In this document: piece after piece, positions 1-8,829 of the stretch | Layout of the letters: the number at the start of each line of letters is the position of its first letter | How positions within the stretch are numbered: the first letter of the stretch is position 1 | Origin: an uncultured Flavobacteriaceae bacterium | GTDB lineage: Bacteria > Bacteroidota > Bacteroidia > Flavobacteriales > Flavobacteriaceae | Direction of reading: 5' to 3' | Assembly: GCA_905479625.1 (NCBI GenBank) | Contig: CAJQNF010000112.1 | Coordinates: forward strand, 1 to 43,125 | Length of the DNA: 43,125 bases | The notes under the pieces: generated by a model | Seen by the model: only the letters and a program-made list of their open reading frames with translations | What the model was told of the DNA's origin: nothing | Databases searched by the model: none | Position numbers and translations under genes: made by a program

Positions 1-201
1 AGCAAATCCTGTAAAATTGTAAAATCTTTTTAGTCCGTTAAAGGCTCCTGAAACAGTGGAGTCTAATTCATTGTCAATATTTTGAGAGATTCCGTCGAGT
101 GAGGCAATCTCAATAGGTTCGGCCAGGCCGCCCAAGCTCATTAAAGGTTGCAATAGCAGCAGCAAGGCAAGTGATCCGAATATGATAAATAATTTTTTCA
201 T
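1..201 (-). CDS. oadB: Sodium-pumping decarboxylase beta subunit, N-terminal part (truncated by window edge)
   Basis: Only the first 67 codons lie in the window; the frame runs open off the left edge. The start is followed by a signal-like or membrane segment (MKKLFIIFGSLALLLLLQP), then a short acidic stretch and a segment ending FYNFTGFA, which resembles the region before the first membrane helix of beta subunits in Bacteroidota. In this family the beta subunit is the large integral membrane protein that couples decarboxylation of carboxybiotin to Na+ export. It is the last visible gene of the mce-mmdA-oadG-mmdC cluster, 71 bases after mmdC. The identification rests mostly on gene order plus this short N-terminus. 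A gcdB or mmdB label would be equally fair. Confidence 0.72.
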   Translation of the reverse strand, partial: MKKLFIIFGSLALLLLLQPLMSLGGLAEPIEIASLDGISQNIDNELDSTVSGAFNGLKRFYNFTGFA

Positions 202-272
202 TGTTTTTCTTTTCTGTAAATAAATAGGTTTCAATTTTCTGTGGGGCTTGAATTGAGCCTTTGAAATCTATT

Positions 273-692
273 CTATTCAAGTTCTATCATCACCTCGTTT
301 TGTAATACTTTTTGACCTGCACTCACCAGTACAGCAGTAATCTTACCTGCTTTTTCGGAAGTGATGTTATTTTCCATCTTCATAGCTTCTAATTGGACCA
401 AACGATCTCCTACTTTAACGGTATCACCTACTTTTACATCCACAACCATTATAGATCCGGGGATAGGGGCGAGAATTTTTGTCTTTTTAGAAGAGGGGTT
501 CACTTTTAGCGGTTCAACCGGTCTTTTGGAGGCTGATCTCACTAAAGTTGGTGTTTTGGTGGTTTTGACCTCCTCCTTGAGTTGTACTTCATATTTTGTT
601 CCATTTACCTCAAGCTCAATATTATTTCCTTCGTGCGACAAGAGCGTAACATGGTAATTATTTTCGTGTACTTTGAATTTGAATGATTTCAT
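273..692 (-). CDS. mmdC: Biotin carrier subunit of sodium-pumping decarboxylase / acyl-CoA carboxylase
   Basis: A 139-residue protein whose last 70 residues form a biotinyl/lipoyl attachment domain. The biotinylated lysine is K105 in the AMKMEN motif, with conserved PIPGS at 76-80 and GD turns at 89-96. Residues 43-72 are a basic, proline-containing linker, shorter than the long Ala/Pro linkers of Propionigenium-type subunits. The N-terminal 40 residues form a small beta-rich segment. The biotin arm carries CO2 between the carboxyltransferase (mmdA product) and the membrane subunit. It lies 46 bases after oadG and 71 before oadB, so it is co-transcribed with both. The same carrier could also serve a propionyl-CoA carboxylase; the sequence alone does not settle the direction of flux. 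Confidence 0.9.
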   Translation of the reverse strand: MKSFKFKVHENNYHVTLLSHEGNNIELEVNGTKYEVQLKEEVKTTKTPTLVRSASKRPVEPLKVNPSSKKTKILAPIPGSIMVVDVKVGDTVKVGDRLVQLEAMKMENNITSEKAGKITAVLVSAGQKVLQNEVMIELE

Positions 693-738
693 TTTTTCTG
701 AATTTCTGTTTTTTTAAGTCAATTAGGATGCTCTCTTA

Positions 739-1098
739 TTATAATTTATGATGAATACCATAAATTTTGGAACTCCATGGTGAATATGACTTTTCAGCCT
801 TTTTAATAGTCAATATCGGATTTTCAAAATCGTGCTGTTCATTTAGGTACATGTGAATTGCTGCAGCTATGACAGCAGCTTCTTCACCGGTAAATCTTTC
901 ATTGGCAGCTATGGATATATCCTTGATCTTCTTGTCGGGACCTTTTGTAATGATCTTGTATACAAAAAGTACCATGGGTAAACCGAATTTAAAAAATAAA
1001 GACAGGATAAGTAAAGCGCTGAAAACGATCACCAATCCGGAAAACAGGATCAGATAACCTTCTCTAATTTGCGACATTAAAATAATAGTTGGTATCAT
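739..1098 (-). CDS. oadG: OadG-family gamma subunit of sodium-pumping decarboxylase
   Basis: A small 119-residue membrane protein. One hydrophobic helix spans about residues 13-48 (YLILFSGLVIVFSALLILS), and a cytoplasmic tail follows with charged residues and an EEAAVIAAAIHMYL segment that is typical of OadG/MmdD proteins. The gamma subunit anchors and stabilises the decarboxylase complex at the membrane next to the beta subunit. Its ATG overlaps the stop codon of mmdA by one base (TAATG), which indicates translational coupling. Size, topology and position between the carboxyltransferase and biotin carrier genes all fit. Confidence 0.85.
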   Translation of the reverse strand: MIPTIILMSQIREGYLILFSGLVIVFSALLILSLFFKFGLPMVLFVYKIITKGPDKKIKDISIAANERFTGEEAAVIAAAIHMYLNEQHDFENPILTIKKAEKSYSPWSSKIYGIHHKL

Positions 1099-2657
1099 TA
1101 TAATGGAAGATTTGAATGTTTCTTTGGAGGGTTGACCTCTTTTTTATTAGCTAACAATTCAAGGGCCCTGATAATTCTGAAACGGGTGTTCCTTGGCTCT
1201 ATAACATCATCGATAAAGCCATATTTTGCAGCTTCATACGGATTGGCGAATTTTTTTGTGTATTCATCTTCTTTCTGAGAGATATATTCTCTTTTTTCTT
1301 TTTCATCATCAATTTTATTGATGTTTCTTCCCTCTAAAACCTCAACTGCACCTTTGGCCCCCATCACCGCTATTTCGGCTGTTGGCCATGCATAATTGAC
1401 ATCTCCTCTTAGTTGTTTACAACTCATTACGTCATGTGCTCCTCCGTATGACTTACGCAATGTAATGGTGACCTTAGGAACAGTGGCTTCACCATAAGCG
1501 AATAGTAATTTAGCGCCATGGAGGATGATTCCTCCGTATTCCTGACCTGTTCCCGGCAGGAAGCCTGGAACGTCAACAAGCGTGACAATTGGAATGTTGA
1601 AGGCATCACAAAAGCGTACAAAACGAGCTGCTTTTCTTGAAGCTTCAATATCAAGTACTCCAGCATAATATTTAGGCTGGTTTGCCACAATACCAACAGG
1701 TCGGCCATTAAAACGTGCAAATCCCACTACGATATTCCTGGCATAGTTTCTGTGAACTTCCATAAATTCACCACGGTCTGTAATGGTGGAAATTACATTG
1801 ACCATGTCATAAGGCTGGTTGGGGTTTTCTGGAATGAATTCGTTTAATACATCTTCAAGTCTATCAATAGGATCCGTACATTTAATAATTGGTGGATCTT
1901 CCAGATTGTTTGAAGGCAGATAACTCATTAATTTTCTGATCAATAAAATGTTCTCCTCGTCATTTTCGGCTAGAAAATGTGAAACTCCTGATTTTGTAGA
2001 GTGGATGTGTGCCCCTCCTAACTCTTCTGCTGATACCATTTCTCCCGTAACAGTTTCAACTACTTTTGGTCCCGTAACAAACATATAACTTGTCTTGTCG
2101 GTCATGATGGTAAAATCAGTAAGTGCCGGAGAATATACAGCGCCCCCTGCACAAGGTCCCAGAATAGAAGAGATCTGCGGAATAACCCCGGAAGCCATTA
2201 TGTTTCTTTGAAAAATCTCCGCATAACCTGCCAAAGATCTTACTCCTTCCTGAATTCTCGCACCGCCACTATCATTTAATCCGATGACAGGGGCCCCAAT
2301 TTTCATGGCCATATCCATAACCTTACATATTTTTAAGGCATAGGTTTCAGAAAGTGACCCACCAAAAACAGTGAAGTCTTGTGAAAATACATAGACGATT
2401 CTTCCGTCTATGGTTCCGTGACCTGTAACAACGCCATCAGAAAGAAATTTTTGTTTATCAAGTCCGAATGATTTTGTTCGGTGAGTTACGAACATATCGA
2501 ATTCTTCAAAACTGTCATTATCAAGAAGTAAATCTATTCTTTCGCGCGCTGTTAATTTACCTTTGGCGTGCTGAGAATCTATCCTTTTTTCGCCTCCTCC
2601 TAATTTGGCTTTGACTCTTTTTTGAATGAGTTCGTTAATTTTTGTTTGATTAACCAT
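1098..2657 (-). CDS. mmdA: Methylmalonyl-CoA decarboxylase / propionyl-CoA carboxylase carboxyltransferase subunit
   Basis: A 519-residue acyl-CoA carboxylase beta-type protein covering both halves of the crotonase-like carboxyltransferase fold. Visible signatures are GGARIQEGV and the [12 protein letters not shown] acyl-CoA/oxyanion region in the N-terminal half. In the C-terminal half they are [20 protein letters not shown], which binds carboxybiotin, and [10 protein letters not shown]. It transfers CO2 between methylmalonyl-CoA/propionyl-CoA and the biotin on the mmdC product. Length is normal for the family. With mce upstream and oadG-mmdC-oadB downstream, the simplest reading is a Na+-exporting methylmalonyl-CoA decarboxylase. 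Closely similar subunits work as propionyl-CoA carboxylase, and a biotin carboxylase gene is absent from the visible part. Confidence 0.9.
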   Translation of the reverse strand: MVNQTKINELIQKRVKAKLGGGEKRIDSQHAKGKLTARERIDLLLDNDSFEEFDMFVTHRTKSFGLDKQKFLSDGVVTGHGTIDGRIVYVFSQDFTVFGGSLSETYALKICKVMDMAMKIGAPVIGLNDSGGARIQEGVRSLAGYAEIFQRNIMASGVIPQISSILGPCAGGAVYSPALTDFTIMTDKTSYMFVTGPKVVETVTGEMVSAEELGGAHIHSTKSGVSHFLAENDEENILLIRKLMSYLPSNNLEDPPIIKCTDPIDRLEDVLNEFIPENPNQPYDMVNVISTITDRGEFMEVHRNYARNIVVGFARFNGRPVGIVANQPKYYAGVLDIEASRKAARFVRFCDAFNIPIVTLVDVPGFLPGTGQEYGGIILHGAKLLFAYGEATVPKVTITLRKSYGGAHDVMSCKQLRGDVNYAWPTAEIAVMGAKGAVEVLEGRNINKIDDEKEKREYISQKEDEYTKKFANPYEAAKYGFIDDVIEPRNTRFRIIRALELLANKKEVNPPKKHSNLPL

Positions 2658-2713
2658 GGGTTTTAATTTAAATGGGAGCTAATGTTTTTATTTCCTTTTC
2701 GGATTTGAGGCGA

Positions 2714-3115
2714 TTACTTTGAGCAAAGTTCTGTAAGGACTCCATGTGTAGATCTTGGATGAAGAAACCCTATGTTTAAACCTTCTGCACCTGCTCTGGA
2801 AACTTTATCTACCAGTTGTACGCCCTTTTCAGAAATGTTTTCTAGTGCTTCAGTAGTATTGGGCACTGCAAAAGCAATATGATGCATGCCTTCCCCTTTT
2901 TTTTCTATGAATTTACCAATGGGCCCATCAGGAGATGTACTTTCTAATAATTCAATTTTTGTGTCTCCAACTTGAAAAAAGGCGGTTTTCACTTTTTGGT
3001 CTTTAACTTCTTCAACAGCATAGCATGTTAAGCCCAAAACTTCTTCGTAATATTTTCTGGACTCCTCAATGCTTTTAACTGCGATTCCGATGTGTTCGAT
3101 GTGACTGATATTCAT
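2714..3115 (-). CDS. mce: Methylmalonyl-CoA epimerase
   Basis: A 133-residue VOC-fold (glyoxalase-like) protein, the usual size for bacterial epimerases. It interconverts (R)- and (S)-methylmalonyl-CoA in the propionate/succinate route. Candidate metal ligands are visible: H8 in HIEHIGIAV, H79 in MHHIAFAV and E129 in GVLTEL, in the spacing expected of the family. It is the first gene of the decarboxylase cluster, 56 bases before mmdA, and feeds that enzyme the correct isomer. A -7 type promoter box lies about 40 bases upstream. Confidence 0.92.
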   Translation of the reverse strand: MNISHIEHIGIAVKSIEESRKYYEEVLGLTCYAVEEVKDQKVKTAFFQVGDTKIELLESTSPDGPIGKFIEKKGEGMHHIAFAVPNTTEALENISEKGVQLVDKVSRAGAEGLNIGFLHPRSTHGVLTELCSK

Positions 3116-3153
3116 ATGGTGAGATTTTTGTTAATCGTATTTGAAATACCATG

Positions 3154-3161
3154 CAAAAATA
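3154..3161 (-). promoter_or_regulatory. Candidate -7 box for the mce-mmdA-oadG-mmdC-oadB operon
   Basis: On the minus strand the sequence reads TATTTTTG, an exact match to the Bacteroidota TAnnTTTG -7 consensus, about 40 bases before the mce ATG. A TTTG lies 16 bases further upstream (3178-3181 read in reverse), slightly closer than the usual spacing to a -33 element. The 294-base gap 3116-3409 holds no open frame I trust. It contains this box, a small dyad ATGAC-TAAT-GTCAT at 3184-3197, and otherwise AT-rich sequence. Confidence 0.45.
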
Positions 3162-3409
3162 TTCATAAGAATGACTTCAAAACATGACTAATGTCATCAG
3201 TTGATTTAAGGTCAATACATGTTTTGTATTTTTTAATAAGAATGAGGTTTAGTTTTTAAATTTTAAACCACAAGTGTAGATGCGACAAATTATTCTGAAA
3301 GAATCATCACTTTCATTAGGAATTCAATAAGGTGTTAATTTCATCTTTTACAGCGAATTAGACACTCAATTGAGGTGATTTAAAACAAGGTATTTAGTTG
3401 GTTTGAGAA

Positions 3410-3880
3410 TTACTTTTCTTTATCCCTAATCATTTTTTTTATTAAAGAAATTTGACCCAAGTGATAATGACAATGTTCAATAATACCTTGAAAATTTCTG
3501 TAATAGGTGTCATATTTTTTATCGATCATGATACTCCAGAGCTCCTCTTCAGTCAAATTTTCGATAAGTTTCGCAAATTCCTCTGCTTCGTCCCATGTTT
3601 TTGCGAGTAAAAGATCCCAATCTTTTTTAGAATTGATGGGAGGGAGGTCAAAACTGTATTTATCTCTGGCCTCTAAGGGTTTGTTTTGTAAAACTTTTAA
3701 CACCGCATTGATGTAGTAATTGATATGAAATACAAGAACTGCAATTGAGTTAAGGTTTTGTACCTGAACATTGGCTTCTTTCCAGCTAAGGTCTTCAAGT
3801 AATTGTTTTAAAGAAACATCGGTCCAGTTCTCACCAAAATGGACCTCTCTGATATGTTTAGCAATTTGAACAGACAACAT
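3410..3880 (-). CDS. DinB-like / DUF1572-type four-helix protein
   Basis: A 156-residue soluble, helix-rich protein. DinB/YfiT-like folds carry three histidines that bind a metal; here the candidates are H52 in LVFHINYYIN and H136/H140 in EHCHYHLGQI near the C-terminus, the usual placement. Members are often thiol-dependent transferases or stress-related proteins of unknown substrate, so only the fold can be named. It follows the secreted hydrolase gene by 15 bases and is probably co-transcribed with it, although nothing in either sequence explains a shared role. The fold assignment is fairly secure; the function is unknown. Confidence 0.7.
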   Translation of the reverse strand: MLSVQIAKHIREVHFGENWTDVSLKQLLEDLSWKEANVQVQNLNSIAVLVFHINYYINAVLKVLQNKPLEARDKYSFDLPPINSKKDWDLLLAKTWDEAEEFAKLIENLTEEELWSIMIDKKYDTYYRNFQGIIEHCHYHLGQISLIKKMIRDKEK

Positions 3881-3895
3881 GATAGGGATATGTAT

Positions 3896-4771
3896 TTAAG
3901 GGGTGACAATTCCTTCTGCCACTGACCAATCATAAAATCTTTCTATCCAGTAATCTGATGGAGAACCTTGTTTTTTCATGCCAAAGCCATGGCCACCTTT
4001 GGCATACATGTGAAGTGCTACATTTAATTTTTCCTGATACCATGAATTATAGAGGTTTATTGATCCGGTTGCCAAACCTAAAGGATCATCCGAAGCGCAG
4101 ATCAAAAGCATTGGGGGTGATCCTATTCTTGGTTTTTGGACTGGCATGGCATCGGTCCAGGCATAAACAGGTACGAGAAAATCAGGTCTGTTAGTTTCGT
4201 TATAATGATAGGCAACTCCCATGGTGACGGCGCCACCAGCCGAAAATCCCATAAAACCGATTTTATTTGCATCTATACCCAGCTCCTGCGCATGTTGTCT
4301 TGCGAAAGAAATAGCCTCCAATCCGTCAGCAACAGAATAAGGGATCACTTTAGCCACTTCTTCACCAATTTTTGATGGGTTTTTTTGACTGAGTTCGGAA
4401 ATTTCTGCGACACCATCGTCTCCCGTAGGAACTAATCTATATTTTAATACGAGTGCTGTGATTCCCTTCTCATTAAGCCATTTAGCGACTTCTCTCCCTT
4501 CACTTTCAATACTGAGTGCATAAAGTCCTCCACCGGGAGCAATAATAACACAAGTACCAGTATTGAGGCCCTCTTTGGGTTTGAAAACAGATAGCGTAGG
4601 TATCGAAACATTGGTGACCACTTGATTCGTCCAAATTTTGGAGAAATATTCCTTTTCTTCTCCTTTCCAGGTTACATGATCGGGTTTTTCGTAGGGAAGT
4701 TCTACGATTTTTTGGGCTGTAGCGAATACGCAGAAATTGAGCAGTAAAATAAAAATGATTGAATTTTTCAT
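3896..4771 (-). CDS. Secreted alpha/beta hydrolase, esterase/acetyl-xylan-esterase-like
   Basis: A 291-residue protein with an N-terminal signal peptide ending at FATAQ (residue 20), so it is exported to the periplasm or surface. The alpha/beta-hydrolase signs are an oxyanion APGGG at 79-82, the nucleophile elbow GFSAGG with S177, an acidic residue in CASDDP (D228 or D229) and the histidine H261 in GGHGFG. The arrangement resembles BD-FAE/carbohydrate-esterase-like hydrolases that remove acyl groups from polysaccharides. No glycan-utilisation genes lie nearby, so the substrate remains open. An 18-base perfect palindrome lies 26 bases upstream of the start. Confidence 0.75.
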   Translation of the reverse strand: MKNSIIFILLLNFCVFATAQKIVELPYEKPDHVTWKGEEKEYFSKIWTNQVVTNVSIPTLSVFKPKEGLNTGTCVIIAPGGGLYALSIESEGREVAKWLNEKGITALVLKYRLVPTGDDGVAEISELSQKNPSKIGEEVAKVIPYSVADGLEAISFARQHAQELGIDANKIGFMGFSAGGAVTMGVAYHYNETNRPDFLVPVYAWTDAMPVQKPRIGSPPMLLICASDDPLGLATGSINLYNSWYQEKLNVALHMYAKGGHGFGMKKQGSPSDYWIERFYDWSVAEGIVTP

Positions 4772-4796
4772 CTGTAATGGTTTGGATCATATAAAG

Positions 4797-4814
4797 ATGC
4801 AAAATATTTTGCAT
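4797..4814. repeat. 18-bp perfect palindrome upstream of the hydrolase gene
   Basis: The sequence ATGCAAAATATTTTGCAT is its own reverse complement over 18 bases. It lies in the 85-base gap between the hydrolase start and the end of the DUF5103 gene. Its position suits an operator for the hydrolase operon. It lacks a following T tract, so a terminator for the upstream DUF5103 gene is less likely. Confidence 0.5.
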
Positions 4815-4856
4815 GCATCAAACCCTACCTTGAAAATGTAGTCCGCAATAATTAAT

Positions 4857-6125
4857 TTAATTGAGTAATTTTTTAGAATTGGTTGAGCCCAATCCTATGG
4901 CCTGGTCATAGCGATCACCAAATTTTCTGTAATATACGATGACCGTATATTCATTTTCTGTTTGGTAAAAGGAGCCTTCCACCTTGTATGGATTGATCCT
5001 GAAATCTTTGTTTACCGCCACATGGGTATAATTATAAAAGCCCTGTTTAAAAAGCATGGTAGCTTCATAAAGACCAGTGTTGGGATTATAGGTCATCTTG
5101 TTTTCAGGAGTAATCTGCCAGTCATTAAAATTTCCATATATATAGACGTCATCCTGATCAAAATTCTCCTCATACTTTAAGTTAAAATGCACAAAGGAAT
5201 AGTCTCCTTCAAGAGAAACATCTTCAGCATCAAGGGTTCTTAACACGAAGTTACCATTTACATCAGGGTAAAAAGAATAGGGTAGACTTCCCCTGGCTTC
5301 GTTAGCATATAAAAAGGTGTTGAAAATATTGTCTAAGCGGGTCTTAAAAATATTGTTTGTCGCATTGCGAATCTCCTTGGTGTCAAAATAGAGATATTCA
5401 TTACCTGCCCAGTAAGCGATGCCATCAACATAGTTATACCATAGCTGGGTACCTCTGGTATATTTAGGTTTGATATCCTTGATCACTGAATTCCAATCGT
5501 TATTTTGGTAAATATCAACTTTGATCTCCCGGTTAGGATCGTTCAATAACAGGTTAGGGTGGTTGACCTGGAATTGTATGCTGTGTTGCTCATTTATTTT
5601 TGACGGATCAGTACTTCTATGGGCTGATACTGCAACATTCACCTTGGGTTGATACATAATAAATCTTCTTGTAAACAAGACATTCCCATAATCGTCCAAA
5701 ATACTGATCAAATAATTGCCACTTATTTTGATCCTGTTATTTTCATTAGGAACTTCAAGCTCATAGTGGGTGTAGTATTGCAGGGTATTAAAGGAATTTT
5801 GGTAGTTTCTGATCCTGTCTGAGGCATATCCTGTCATAAATTCAGTAGAGGATAAATTTGACACCTGCCAATTGTAATCACAGTGTTCAATCTTATAGGA
5901 ATAGATCCTTTGTTCCGCATTGATGTCATCAAAACTAAGCCGGAGTTTTTCGCCCAATTTTACAATAGGTGCGTAAGCTTCAGGATCTAAGGGCTTAAAT
6001 TCAATGGTTTTAATGTGTAATGGTGGCGGGATGATATTATTTTGCTGAGCCTTTAATTGAAAGAAACAGAGTGCAATTGCCGCTAAAAACATTATTTTTC
6101 TACTACTTATTGAATCTATATGCAT
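4857..6125 (-). CDS. DUF5103 protein, type IX secretion system plug family
   Basis: A protein of about 422 residues from the chosen ATG. The frame is open for 22 more codons upstream (to 6191), but starting here gives a proper signal peptide (basic n-region, MFLAAIALCFFQLKAQ, cut near AQ). The mature protein is beta-rich and aromatic: an N-terminal domain (IEFKPLDPEAYAPIVKLGEKLRL onward) and a C-terminal domain with YIYGNFNDWQ and ending near YYRKFGDRYDQAIGLGSTN. This matches DUF5103, the family of the flavobacterial Plug protein that closes the SprA translocon on the periplasmic side. It is divergent from nqrA, and no other T9SS gene is nearby. The family call is solid; a plug role for this copy is inferred. 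Confidence 0.78.
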   Translation of the reverse strand: MHIDSISSRKIMFLAAIALCFFQLKAQQNNIIPPPLHIKTIEFKPLDPEAYAPIVKLGEKLRLSFDDINAEQRIYSYKIEHCDYNWQVSNLSSTEFMTGYASDRIRNYQNSFNTLQYYTHYELEVPNENNRIKISGNYLISILDDYGNVLFTRRFIMYQPKVNVAVSAHRSTDPSKINEQHSIQFQVNHPNLLLNDPNREIKVDIYQNNDWNSVIKDIKPKYTRGTQLWYNYVDGIAYWAGNEYLYFDTKEIRNATNNIFKTRLDNIFNTFLYANEARGSLPYSFYPDVNGNFVLRTLDAEDVSLEGDYSFVHFNLKYEENFDQDDVYIYGNFNDWQITPENKMTYNPNTGLYEATMLFKQGFYNYTHVAVNKDFRINPYKVEGSFYQTENEYTVIVYYRKFGDRYDQAIGLGSTNSKKLLN

Positions 6126-6249
6126 CTGTTTTGTAGGATGTTGTGTAATGATCACCTTCTTTTCTACTTGGATTGGTGAACAAAAAATCATTCATTTATT
6201 CATTCCAAATAAATGTTAATTAAATGCTAATCTATAAAATATTAATTAT

Positions 6250-6257
6250 TAAATTTG
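6250..6257 (+). promoter_or_regulatory. Candidate -7 box for the nqr operon
   Basis: TAAATTTG matches the TAnnTTTG consensus 80 bases before nqrA, in the gap shared with the divergent DUF5103 gene. I see no good -33 TTG at the expected distance. The leader would be about 75 bases long. Confidence 0.35.
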
Positions 6258-6337
6258 CAATCGATTAAGAAACAATTAATTTGTCCTTTTTTGCAGCGAT
6301 TGTATAACAAAGGATAATATATTTAATTAAGCAAAGT

Positions 6338-7684
6338 ATGTCTACAGACATTAAAATCAAAAAGGGCTTAAATATTAAGCTCAAAGGAGTGGCCAATCAA
6401 GAGATATCTACGGCGAATCGCTCAAAAACATTTGCTATCGATCCATCAAATTTTCACGGAATTATACCTAAATTATCTTTAAAAGAGGGTGAGAAGGTTA
6501 ATGTTGGAGATACGGTCTTTTATGCAAAGAAAAATGAGAAGATAAAGTTTGTTTCTCCTGTAAGTGGAGTGATCAAAGAGATTGTTCGAGGGGCAAAGCG
6601 AAGGATTTTATCGGTTAAGATCACAGCAGATCAGAAAGATTCCTATGTTGATTTTGGAGTTAAAACCCCAAGTAAATTAGCAGGACCTCAGGTAAAGGAA
6701 TCCTTGTTGGAAAGCGGATGCTGGCCTATGATCAAACAACGTCCATATGATGTTGTTGCGGATCCTTCAGATTCTCCAAAGGCGATTTTTATTTCTGCGT
6801 ATGCCACTGCGCCGTTAACAGCTTCTCACAAAGTAGTGTTAGAAGGTAAAGAAAAGGAGTTTCAAACAGGGATTGACGCCTTAGGTAAATTAACTGAAGG
6901 AAAAGTTCACCTATCTGTTGGTGCTTCGGATACCTTTTTAGACCAGATTACCGGAGTAGAGCTTCATAAAGTTGCCGGAAAGCACCCTGCAGGAAATGTA
7001 GGTGTTCAAATAGCCGAAGTGGATCCTGTTAATTCAGGAGATAGAGTATGGGTAGTGAGCCCGCAGGATGTTGTCTCTATTGGATCTATGTTTCTAACAG
7101 GAAAATATGACCCAAGCAGAATTATTGCATTATCAGGAAGTCAGGTTGAAGGCCCACAATATTATTCGGTGATTCAGGGAGCTCAAATGAGTGATCTTGT
7201 AGCTGGAAAATTGAAATCAGGTAAAAGCAGGATGATCAGCGGAAACCCATTGACAGGTTCAGCTGTAGGTCCAAAAGATTCATTAGGTTTTTATGATGAT
7301 ACTGTTAGTGTGATACCAGAAGGTGATCACCATGAATTTTTTGGATGGATGCCTTTTATTGGAAACCACAAGTTTAGCATGAGCAGAACATTTTTCTCCT
7401 GGTTGTCTCCAAATAAGGAATATGATCTTGATACCAATCTTAATGGAGAAGAAAGAGCGTTTGTTATTACGGGAGAAATGGAAAGGGTTTTTCCTATGGA
7501 TATTTTCCCGATGCAGTTGCTAAAGGCAACCATGATTCAGGATATAGAAAAAATGGAAAACTTAGGAATCTATGAAGTAGCTCCTGAAGATTTCGCATTG
7601 ATCGACTTTATAAGCACATCCAAGATCGAAGCTCAGGCGATTATTCGTGAAGGATTAGATTTAATGATTAAAGAAGTAGGCTAA
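6338..7684 (+). CDS. nqrA: Na+-translocating NADH:quinone reductase subunit A
   Basis: A 448-residue soluble subunit of the sodium-pumping NADH dehydrogenase, with the family's normal length and N-terminus (KIKKGLNIKLKGVA). It has a biotinyl-like fold region (SPVSGVIKEIVRGAKRRILSVKI at about 84-106), followed by the Rnf/Nqr core. NqrA sits on the cytoplasmic side of the complex and contributes to the quinone site. It is the first gene of the nqrA-F operon; nqrB begins on the base right after its stop codon. Confidence 0.96.
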   Translation: MSTDIKIKKGLNIKLKGVANQEISTANRSKTFAIDPSNFHGIIPKLSLKEGEKVNVGDTVFYAKKNEKIKFVSPVSGVIKEIVRGAKRRILSVKITADQKDSYVDFGVKTPSKLAGPQVKESLLESGCWPMIKQRPYDVVADPSDSPKAIFISAYATAPLTASHKVVLEGKEKEFQTGIDALGKLTEGKVHLSVGASDTFLDQITGVELHKVAGKHPAGNVGVQIAEVDPVNSGDRVWVVSPQDVVSIGSMFLTGKYDPSRIIALSGSQVEGPQYYSVIQGAQMSDLVAGKLKSGKSRMISGNPLTGSAVGPKDSLGFYDDTVSVIPEGDHHEFFGWMPFIGNHKFSMSRTFFSWLSPNKEYDLDTNLNGEERAFVITGEMERVFPMDIFPMQLLKATMIQDIEKMENLGIYEVAPEDFALIDFISTSKIEAQAIIREGLDLMIKEVG

Positions 7685-8827
7685 ATGAATTTTCTTAGAA
7701 AACAATTAGATAAAATTAAGCCCCATTTTGACAAGGGGGGTAAGTTTGAAAAATACGCACCGGCTTTTAACGGGATAGATACTTTCCTTTTTGTGCCGAA
7801 CCATACCACCAAACACGGGGCGCATATCAGAGATGGAATTGACCTGAAAAGGGTCATGATCACTGTGGTTATTGCTCTGTTACCGGCACTTATTTTCGGA
7901 ATGTGGAACGTTGGTTATCAGAATATGGGTGATGGACATGAGTTCATGGACTATTTTATTTTTGGTGCCATTCGTTTTTTACCCTTGATCATTGTATCCT
8001 ACGGAGTAGGCTTGGGTATCGAATTTGCTTATGCTGTGTTTAGAGGACATGATGTTAATGAAGGATATTTGGTTACAGGATTACTTATTCCTATGATCAT
8101 GCCAATTGATCTTCCTTTATGGATGCTAGCAGTCTCAGTTGTATTTGCGGTTATTCTTGGTAAAGAGGCATTTGGAGGAACAGGAATGAATATACTGAAC
8201 CCTGCACTTGTTGCCAGGGCTTTTGCCTTATTCTCTTATGCTCCTTATATGTCTGGAAATACAGTTTGGGTAGCAGATTCTGTTGCTGATGGTGTTTCCG
8301 GAGAGACTATCTTAGGATCACTTGCCGGAGGAACCACTCCAGCATATGGTTGGTTTGACATGTTTATGGGATATATTCCTGGGTCAGTAGGTGAAACATC
8401 GGTATTGATGATTCTGATTGGAGCGGCGTTGTTGCTGTTTTCGGGTATTGCAAGCTGGAGAATCATGATTTCCTGTTTGCTGGGGGCTTCTCTTATGGGG
8501 CTTCTTTTTAACGCAATAGGATCAGAGACAAATGAATTATTGAACTTTCCATGGTGGCAACATTTATTGGCTGGTGGTTTTGCTTTTGGTCTTGTATTTA
8601 TGGCAACTGACCCTGTGTCAGGAGCGCAAACAACAAAGGGAAAATGGATATACGGTTTTCTTATAGGGATTTTTGCTATTCTGATCAGAGTAGTGAATCC
8701 TACACTTCCAGAAGGAATGATGATGGCCATTTTATTGATGAATGTTTTTGCACCGACCATTGATCATTATGTAGTTGAAGGTAATGTAAAAAGAAGAAAA
8801 AAGAGATTACAAAAAGTTAACGCTTAG
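7685..8827 (+). CDS. nqrB: Na+-translocating NADH:quinone reductase subunit B
   Basis: A 380-residue polytopic membrane protein, the main Na+ channel subunit. It carries covalently bound FMN; the acceptor is T208 in DGVSGET, matching the D-G-x-S/T-G-x-T target of ApbE. Other conserved stretches are TGLLIPMIMPIDLPLWMLA and FGGTGMNILNPALVARAF, with a C-terminal cluster of helices and a basic tail. The start ATG directly follows the nqrA stop with no gap, and nqrC follows after two bases. The FMN transferase gene apbE is encoded 4.7 kb downstream. Confidence 0.97.
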   Translation: MNFLRKQLDKIKPHFDKGGKFEKYAPAFNGIDTFLFVPNHTTKHGAHIRDGIDLKRVMITVVIALLPALIFGMWNVGYQNMGDGHEFMDYFIFGAIRFLPLIIVSYGVGLGIEFAYAVFRGHDVNEGYLVTGLLIPMIMPIDLPLWMLAVSVVFAVILGKEAFGGTGMNILNPALVARAFALFSYAPYMSGNTVWVADSVADGVSGETILGSLAGGTTPAYGWFDMFMGYIPGSVGETSVLMILIGAALLLFSGIASWRIMISCLLGASLMGLLFNAIGSETNELLNFPWWQHLLAGGFAFGLVFMATDPVSGAQTTKGKWIYGFLIGIFAILIRVVNPTLPEGMMMAILLMNVFAPTIDHYVVEGNVKRRKKRLQKVNA

Positions 8828-8829
8828 TT

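Noticed and set aside
361-657. Opposite-strand open frame over the biotin carrier gene, and similar long frames opposite other genes (for example 8245-8760 opposite nqrB)
   Set aside because: These are non-coding mirror frames of strongly conserved genes and show no protein family features.
3116-3409. Possible small gene or regulatory RNA upstream of mce
   Set aside because: No frame of more than a few codons follows an ATG, and the dyad ATGAC-TAAT-GTCAT is too short to support a call. Only the -7 box was kept.
6126-6191. Longer DUF5103 protein starting at 6191
   Set aside because: The first 22 codons would place a non-hydrophobic, basic stretch in front of the signal peptide; the ATG at 6125 gives a normal signal sequence.
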